A stretch of 64,000 bases of DNA from an uncultured Elusimicrobia bacterium. Its GTDB lineage: Bacteria > Elusimicrobiota > Elusimicrobia > UBA1565 > UBA9628. Positions 59,462 through 64,000 of this stretch are shown here, one piece after another; the first letter of the stretch is position 1; every line of letters begins with the position of its first letter. The stretch covers positions 124,001 through 188,000 of the forward strand of contig CAIKVT010000029.1 in the NCBI GenBank assembly GCA_903830945.1. The letters run 5' to 3'. The notes beneath the pieces are model-generated. The model searched no databases. It saw nothing but the letters and a program-made list of their open reading frames with translations, and was not told the DNA's origin. The translations under genes were made by a program, and so were the position numbers.

Positions 59462-61065
59462 AAAAGCAGCCCGGCCGGGCCTGGGCGTTAGCCGTGGCTG
59501 CCGTAGTGTTCATCGCCTTCCTCGGTGTGCTCAAGCACAAGTTCGTGAGCTGGGACGACGACGGGTTCCTCTACGCCAATCCTTCTTTCCGGGGCTTGGA
59601 CTGGACCCATCTGCGCTGGATGTCCACGACCTTCCTCAAAGGCCCCTACCAGCCCATCGTGTGGCTCAGCTACGCCGTGGACTACCTGCTCTGGGGCATG
59701 GACCCCGCGGGGTTCCACCTGACCAACCTGCTCTGGCACTGCGCCAACGCGGCGCTGCTGTTCCTGCTCTGTCAGAAGCTGCTCGCCATCGCAGCACCCC
59801 GAACCGAGACGGCGCCCCGCGCCTGGGCCGCGGCCTTCGCGGCCCTGACCTTCGCCCTGCATCCGCTGCGGGTGGAGGCGGTGGCCTGGGCCACGGCGCG
59901 GCGCGACCTCATGTGCGGCTTCTTCTTCCTGGGCGCCTTGCTCTGCCACCTCAAGGGACACGAGGAGCCGGCTCGGGAGAAATTCTGGGCCCGCTGGAGC
60001 TTCGTCTGCTACTGCCTCTGCCTCCTGGCCAAAGCCATGGGCATCGGCCTGCCCTTGGTCCTGGCCGTGCTGGATTCGGCCGTCCTCAAGCGGCGCGTGC
60101 GCTGGCCGGCCCTGCTCGTCTACGTCGCGCCCGCCGCTGCGGCGGCCGCCCTGGCCAAGCACGGGCAGGCCGTCACCGGCGCCATGAAGCTGGACGCGGC
60201 TTTCGGCTGGCCGCAGCGCCTGGCTCAAGCCTGCTACGGCCATGCCTTTTACCTGGTCAAGACCTTCTGGCCTTCGCGGCTGGCGCCCATGTACGAGTTC
60301 GCCCTGAATTTCAACCCGCTCGCCCCACGGTTCTTGGCGAGCGCGGCCTTGGGCTTGGCCGTGGCCGGTGCGGCCTGGGCTCTACGCCGGCGCTGGCCGG
60401 CCTTATGGGCGGCTTGGCTGTGCTACCTCATCCTCCTGGCCCCGGTCCTGGGCGCAGTCAAGTTCGGTACGCAACTCGTAGCCGACCGCTATTCCTATCT
60501 GCCTTGCCTGGCTTGGAGCGCTCTGGCCGCGGTCGCGCTTCTGGAGCTGGCGCGCCGCCGGCCGGGCTTCGGCCGCCCGCTGGTCCTGGCCGGCACGGGC
60601 CTGATCTCCCTCCTTGTGACCCTCTCCTCGCGCCAACTCTCTTTCTGGCAAGATTCCGAGACCTTGTACCGCCGAGTCCTAGACGTTGATGCCAACCAAT
60701 CCCTGGCCCGCAACAACCTGGGCTTGGTCTTGGAGAGCGAAGGCCGCATGCCGGAGGCTATGGAGCAGTTCCACTTAGTTCTTGAACAGCGGCCGCGCTT
60801 CGCCTCCGCCCACAACAACCTGGGCACAGCCCTGCTGAGGCTAGGGCGCCTGCAAGAAGCCGAAGGCGAGTTCCGCGCGGCCATAGCCGGCGACCCCGGC
60901 CTGCCTGAAAGCTACAACAACCTGGGGCTGCTCCTGGCGCACCGCCGGCGTTATGATGAGGCTCTGTCCATGTTCGAGACCTCCCTGCACGTAGACCCGG
61001 GCTTCAGCCGCGCCGCGCTGAACCGTCGTGAGGTCCTGCGCCGCCAGAAGGCCCCCGCGCGCTGA
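59458..61065 (+). CDS. TMTC-like membrane protein with TPR repeats (535 aa)
   Basis: A GT-C-like protein of the class found next to TPRs. First loop with SWDDDGFLYANPSFRGLDWT, an acidic motif in the position of the GT-C catalytic residues, then YQPIVWLSYAVDYLLWG, and LHPLRVEAVAWATARRD, a pattern typical of bacterial homologues of TMTC O-mannosyltransferases. About nine membrane segments to residue 405, then TPR repeats (about 415-525: ARNNLGLVLESEGRMPEAM). The start is the ATG at 59458, overlapping the previous stop; a frame to 59389 is a shadow. Probable role: O-glycosylation of exported proteins (inference). Confidence 0.85.
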   Translation: MKKQPGRAWALAVAAVVFIAFLGVLKHKFVSWDDDGFLYANPSFRGLDWTHLRWMSTTFLKGPYQPIVWLSYAVDYLLWGMDPAGFHLTNLLWHCANAALLFLLCQKLLAIAAPRTETAPRAWAAAFAALTFALHPLRVEAVAWATARRDLMCGFFFLGALLCHLKGHEEPAREKFWARWSFVCYCLCLLAKAMGIGLPLVLAVLDSAVLKRRVRWPALLVYVAPAAAAAALAKHGQAVTGAMKLDAAFGWPQRLAQACYGHAFYLVKTFWPSRLAPMYEFALNFNPLAPRFLASAALGLAVAGAAWALRRRWPALWAAWLCYLILLAPVLGAVKFGTQLVADRYSYLPCLAWSALAAVALLELARRRPGFGRPLVLAGTGLISLLVTLSSRQLSFWQDSETLYRRVLDVDANQSLARNNLGLVLESEGRMPEAMEQFHLVLEQRPRFASAHNNLGTALLRLGRLQEAEGEFRAAIAGDPGLPESYNNLGLLLAHRRRYDEALSMFETSLHVDPGFSRAALNRREVLRRQKAPAR

Positions 61066-61067
61066 CC

Positions 61068-63098
61068 ATGTCCGACTTCCGCCTGCGCTCTCCCTTCAAG
61101 CCCGCCGGCGACCAGCCCGCGGCCATCGCGGAGCTGGCGCGCCGCCTGCGCGAAGGCGCCGGCCACCAGGTGCTCCTGGGCGTGACCGGTTCGGGCAAGA
61201 CCTTCACCGCCGCGCACGTGGTCGCCCAGCTGAAGCGCCCGACCTTAGTGATCTCGCCCAACAAAGTCCTGGCCGCCCAGCTCTACGCGGAGTTCAAGTC
61301 GCTGTTCCCGGAGAATGCCGTCGAGTTCTTCATCTCCTACTACGACTACTACCAGCCCGAAGCCTATGTCCCGTCCACGGACACCTATATCGAAAAAGAC
61401 TCCGCCATCAACGACCGCATCGACCGCCTGCGCCTGAAATGCACCAGCTCTTTACTCGCGCGCCGGGATGTGATCGTGGTAGCCTCGGTCTCCTGCATCT
61501 ACAACATCGGCGCTCCCGAGAACTACCGCAACGCCTCCATCCCCTTGCAGGTGGGCTACCAGACCACGCGGACCAAGCTCGTGGAAGACCTGGTCAAGAT
61601 TCATTACGAGCGCAACGAGACCGAGTTCCTGCGCGGGCGCTTCCGAGTCAAAGGCGCGCTGGTCGACGTCTTCCCCGCCTATATGGAGACTGCCCTGCGC
61701 GTGGAACTGGGCGATAAAGGCGTGGCGGCCATCACGGAGTTCGACCCCCTGACCGGAGACAAGCTGAAGTCCTTGGAACGGGAGTGGATCTACCCGGCCA
61801 AGCACTTCATCACGCCTGGGGAGCAGTTGGAGACGGCCCTGGCCTCAATACAGGCCGAGCTCAAGGAGCGTCTAGAGGCCTTCAAAAGCCAGGGCAAGCT
61901 GCTGGAGGCCCAACGGCTGGAGCAGCGCACGCGCTACGACATGGAGATGCTCCAGCAGATGGGCTTCTGCCACGGCATCGAGAACTACTCCCGCCATCTC
62001 TCGGGTCGGCCGGCCGGAGAGCGGCCCTTCTGCCTGCTCGATTTCTTCCCCAAGGACCATCTGCTCATCGTGGACGAATCGCACGTGTCCATCCCGCAGA
62101 TCAACGGCATGTACGAAGGCGACCGCTCCCGCAAGCAGACCTTGGTGGACTTCGGCTTCCGCCTGCCTTCGGCTTTGGACAACCGGCCTCTCAAGTTCTC
62201 CGAGTTCGAGGCCCTGGCCGGGCAGAGGATCTACGTCTCGGCCACGCCCGGGCCCTACGAGCTAAAGAAAACCACGGGCCAAGTCGTCGAGCAGGTCATC
62301 CGCCCCACAGGATTGGTGGACCCGGAAGTCTTGGTAGTGCCAAGCGAAGGACAGATCGACGACCTCATCGGGCGCATCCGAGGCCGGGTGGAGCGGAAGG
62401 AACGGACCTTGGTGACGACCTTGACCAAGCGCACCGCCGAGGACCTGGCGCGATTCCTAAGCGAGAAGGGCTTGCGCGTGCGCTACCTGCACAGCGACAT
62501 CGACTCTTTGGAGCGCATCGAAATATTGCGGGACCTGCGCTTAGGAAAGTTCGACGTGCTGGTAGGCATCAACCTGCTGCGCGAAGGCTTGGATCTGCCG
62601 GAAGTGTCCTTGGTGGCGATTTTGGGCGCGGACCATGAGGGGTTCCTGCGCTCGGAAACGACCTTGATCCAGATCGCGGGCCGAGCCGCGCGCAATGTGG
62701 GCAGTTTGGTAGTGCTCTACGCGGATGAGCGCACGGGCTCGATGCGGCGGGCCATCGCCGAGATGGACCGGCGCAGGCGCAAGCAGCTGGAGCATAACGA
62801 GAAGCACCATATCACGCCGCGCACCATCGTCAAGGCCGTCTCGGATCTAGAAGAGTTCCAGTCCACGGCCAAGCGCCAGGGGCTGGAGGTGCTGCGCCGC
62901 ACGGAGCGGCCGCTTTCGGCAAAGGAGATCCCGGGACTGGCGGCCGAGATCGAGTCTCGCATGCGCGAGGCGGCGGAAAACCTGGACTTCGAGCTGGCTA
63001 TGATGCTGCGCGACGAGTGGCTGGAACTAAAAGAGATGGCGGCGATGGGGCCCAAGCCGGTCATCAAGGGCCCGGAACAGAAGCGCCGGTTCCGGTAG
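61068..63098 (+). CDS. uvrB: Excinuclease ABC subunit B (676 aa)
   Basis: Damage-recognition helicase of nucleotide excision repair. Helicase motif I TGSGKTFTA (40-48); the beta-hairpin region YYDYYQPEAYVPSTDTYIEKD is intact; DESHVSIPQI is motif II; GINLLREGLDLPEVSL and QIAGRAARN are motifs V and VI. The C-terminal UVR domain (about 630-665: MREAAENLDFELAMMLRDEW) for UvrC contact is present. Length is standard. It starts 3 nt after the preceding stop. No defect visible. Confidence 0.97.
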   Translation: MSDFRLRSPFKPAGDQPAAIAELARRLREGAGHQVLLGVTGSGKTFTAAHVVAQLKRPTLVISPNKVLAAQLYAEFKSLFPENAVEFFISYYDYYQPEAYVPSTDTYIEKDSAINDRIDRLRLKCTSSLLARRDVIVVASVSCIYNIGAPENYRNASIPLQVGYQTTRTKLVEDLVKIHYERNETEFLRGRFRVKGALVDVFPAYMETALRVELGDKGVAAITEFDPLTGDKLKSLEREWIYPAKHFITPGEQLETALASIQAELKERLEAFKSQGKLLEAQRLEQRTRYDMEMLQQMGFCHGIENYSRHLSGRPAGERPFCLLDFFPKDHLLIVDESHVSIPQINGMYEGDRSRKQTLVDFGFRLPSALDNRPLKFSEFEALAGQRIYVSATPGPYELKKTTGQVVEQVIRPTGLVDPEVLVVPSEGQIDDLIGRIRGRVERKERTLVTTLTKRTAEDLARFLSEKGLRVRYLHSDIDSLERIEILRDLRLGKFDVLVGINLLREGLDLPEVSLVAILGADHEGFLRSETTLIQIAGRAARNVGSLVVLYADERTGSMRRAIAEMDRRRRKQLEHNEKHHITPRTIVKAVSDLEEFQSTAKRQGLEVLRRTERPLSAKEIPGLAAEIESRMREAAENLDFELAMMLRDEWLELKEMAAMGPKPVIKGPEQKRRFR

Positions 63099-63184
63099 GG
63101 TCGGACGCCCATCTCGACCTGATTGTAGAAATAACCCCGCTTTGAGCACCTCGCCGCGGCCTGGGCCCAAAGAGCTTTGGTTGG

Positions 63185-63198
63185 GGGTCTTAAGACCC
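63185..63198. promoter_or_regulatory. Palindrome, possible operator
   Basis: GGGTCTTAAGACCC is a perfect 14-bp palindrome located about 30 nt upstream of the -10 box at 63222. It could bind a dimeric regulator of the Sel1 gene. The gap 63099-63257 also contains the small hairpin CCAAA-GAGC-TTTGG at about 63168-63181. Confidence 0.35.
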
Positions 63199-63221
63199 TC
63201 ACGCGGTCGGTATTAGGCTGA

Positions 63222-63227
63222 TAAACT
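63222..63227 (+). promoter_or_regulatory. Extended -10 promoter for the Sel1-repeat gene
   Basis: TGATAAACT gives a TG-n extension and a TAAACT -10 box; transcription would begin near 63234, so the ATG at 63258 is favoured over the in-frame GTG at 63234. The -35 is poor. Confidence 0.45.
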
Positions 63228-63257
63228 ATCATTGTGAAGATAAGCCACAGAAAAGAG

Positions 63258-64000
63258 ATGTTTCGTTCACTCATCAAGATCCTTCCTGTCATCATCATGT
63301 TCGCGTCCTGCGCCGCTGTTTACGCAGCCGGGACATTGAATGATGGAGAAACGGCATACCAGAACAAGGACTATGCGCAGGCGATAGCCATACTTGCGCC
63401 TTTAGCCGCTCAAGGCGTCCCGGAAGCCCAGAATGCCATGGGGGAGATGTCCTATTTTGGGTTCGGCATGGCTCGGGATTATGCCAAAGCCGCTAAATTC
63501 TTCACAGGTTCAGCAGCCCAGGGCAATGCCTGGGGGGAGTATTGGATCGGCGAGCTTTATTTTTGGGGACGGGGCGTGCCCCGGAACTACCTATTGGCTT
63601 TCTGCTATCTCTCCCAAGCTGATGCCGCGGGGATCTTCAAGGCGCAAGCGCGTCTCGGGCAGATGTATTACGAAGGCAAAGGCGTCCCGCGGAACTACAA
63701 GTCGGCTTTCCGCTATCTGTCCAAGGCTGATGCCACAGGGGTGCTCCAGGCGACATCTCTGCTCGGCCAGATGTATTGTGAAGGTAAAGGCGTCATCCGG
63801 GACTACGATAAGGCTTTCGCGCTTTTATCCGTTTCGGCTTCAGCCGATAACGCTTGGGGAGATTACCTGTTCGGCGACATGTATCTCAACGGCAACGGCA
63901 CAAGGCAGGATTACGCTAAGGCCATGTTCTATTTCCAACGCTCCGCGGCCCAGAAGGTCGCGCAAGCGCAGACGGCCATCGGCACGATGTATCATGACGG
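63258..64000 (+). CDS. Exported Sel1-repeat protein, truncated by the window end
   Basis: Read from the sequence: ATG at 63258, then an open frame to the end of the window with no stop (at least 247 residues). A signal sequence (MFRSLIKILPVIIMFASCAA, ending near VYAAG) is followed by Sel1-type repeats of about 36 residues, each with variants of YxxGxGVxRxYxKAxxYL-like helices, for example GVPRNYKSAFRYLSKADATG and GQMYYEGKGV. At least five units are visible. Sel1 proteins are scaffolds for protein contact in the envelope. An in-frame GTG at 63234 is an alternative start. A poor lipobox (FASC) leaves lipoprotein processing open. Confidence 0.85.
   Translation, partial: MFRSLIKILPVIIMFASCAAVYAAGTLNDGETAYQNKDYAQAIAILAPLAAQGVPEAQNAMGEMSYFGFGMARDYAKAAKFFTGSAAQGNAWGEYWIGELYFWGRGVPRNYLLAFCYLSQADAAGIFKAQARLGQMYYEGKGVPRNYKSAFRYLSKADATGVLQATSLLGQMYCEGKGVIRDYDKAFALLSVSASADNAWGDYLFGDMYLNGNGTRQDYAKAMFYFQRSAAQKVAQAQTAIGTMYHD

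Noticed and set aside
62717-63298. Minus-strand frame of 193 codons over the uvrB end
   Set aside because: Overlaps the intact UVR domain of uvrB and the start of the Sel1 gene; no recognisable protein.
1-64000. CRISPR arrays, tRNA or rRNA genes, transposases, integrases
   Set aside because: No regularly spaced repeats, cloverleaf-like sequences with CCA ends, rRNA core motifs or transposase motifs were noticed on reading either strand.

Overview
The window reads as chromosomal DNA from a GC-rich, Gram-negative, deep-branching bacterium. Outer-membrane barrels, a secretin, FtsX with an EnvC-like activator and FlgD-Ig exported proteins imply two membranes. The gene mix resembles Elusimicrobiota, but that placement is inference without a database search. 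No rRNA, tRNA, CRISPR array, insertion sequence or integrase was seen, and no stretch without a gene exceeds 300 bases.

Region 1 (48-36171, all minus strand) is a Tad/Flp-type pilus or secretion island. The recognisable Tad core is at 24258-31603: two Flp-like prepilins, a TadE-like pseudopilin, CpaB, a minimal secretin, a single-chain TadZ-TadA fusion, TadB with an extra exported N-terminal domain, and TadC, followed by a TPR lipoprotein-like/TadD-like protein. Upstream in coordinates are a PorV/PorQ-like barrel and a giant FlgD-Ig protein, translationally coupled. Downstream in transcription lies a sensory block (three histidine kinase or response regulator pairs, a kinase-less sensor and an atypical receiver), then DUF2332, TadG-like, TadE-like, an FtsH-like membrane AAA protease, and seven exported, Ala/Gly/Ser-rich proteins of unknown function (48-11137). 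This last block, with its own TTGACA-17-TANACT promoters, is the best candidate for an undescribed system.

Region 2 (36212-39265) holds a coiled-coil protein and, divergently, a GT-C-like membrane protein with TPRs.

Region 3 (39280-54045, minus) is a long, tightly packed housekeeping operon: CpXC protein, CCA/poly(A) polymerase-family nucleotidyltransferase, trpS, scpA, scpB, glgA, a DUF5693-like membrane protein, an unknown exported protein, ftsX, an EnvC-like activator, ctpA, tsaD and a DUF2723 membrane protein. Many stops and starts overlap as ATGA.

Region 4 (54078-57767, minus) has a DUF4175-like protein and a small membrane protein. Region 5 (57899-64000, plus) has two GT-C membrane proteins, uvrB and a Sel1-repeat protein cut by the window end.

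Non-coding signals of note are four strong sigma70-type promoters in the Tad island, several -10 boxes placed 6-8 nt before start codons (possible leaderless transcripts), a family of two-hairpin elements between the signalling genes whose stems change sequence while keeping pairing, and a perfect 14-bp inverted repeat at 57301-57331.
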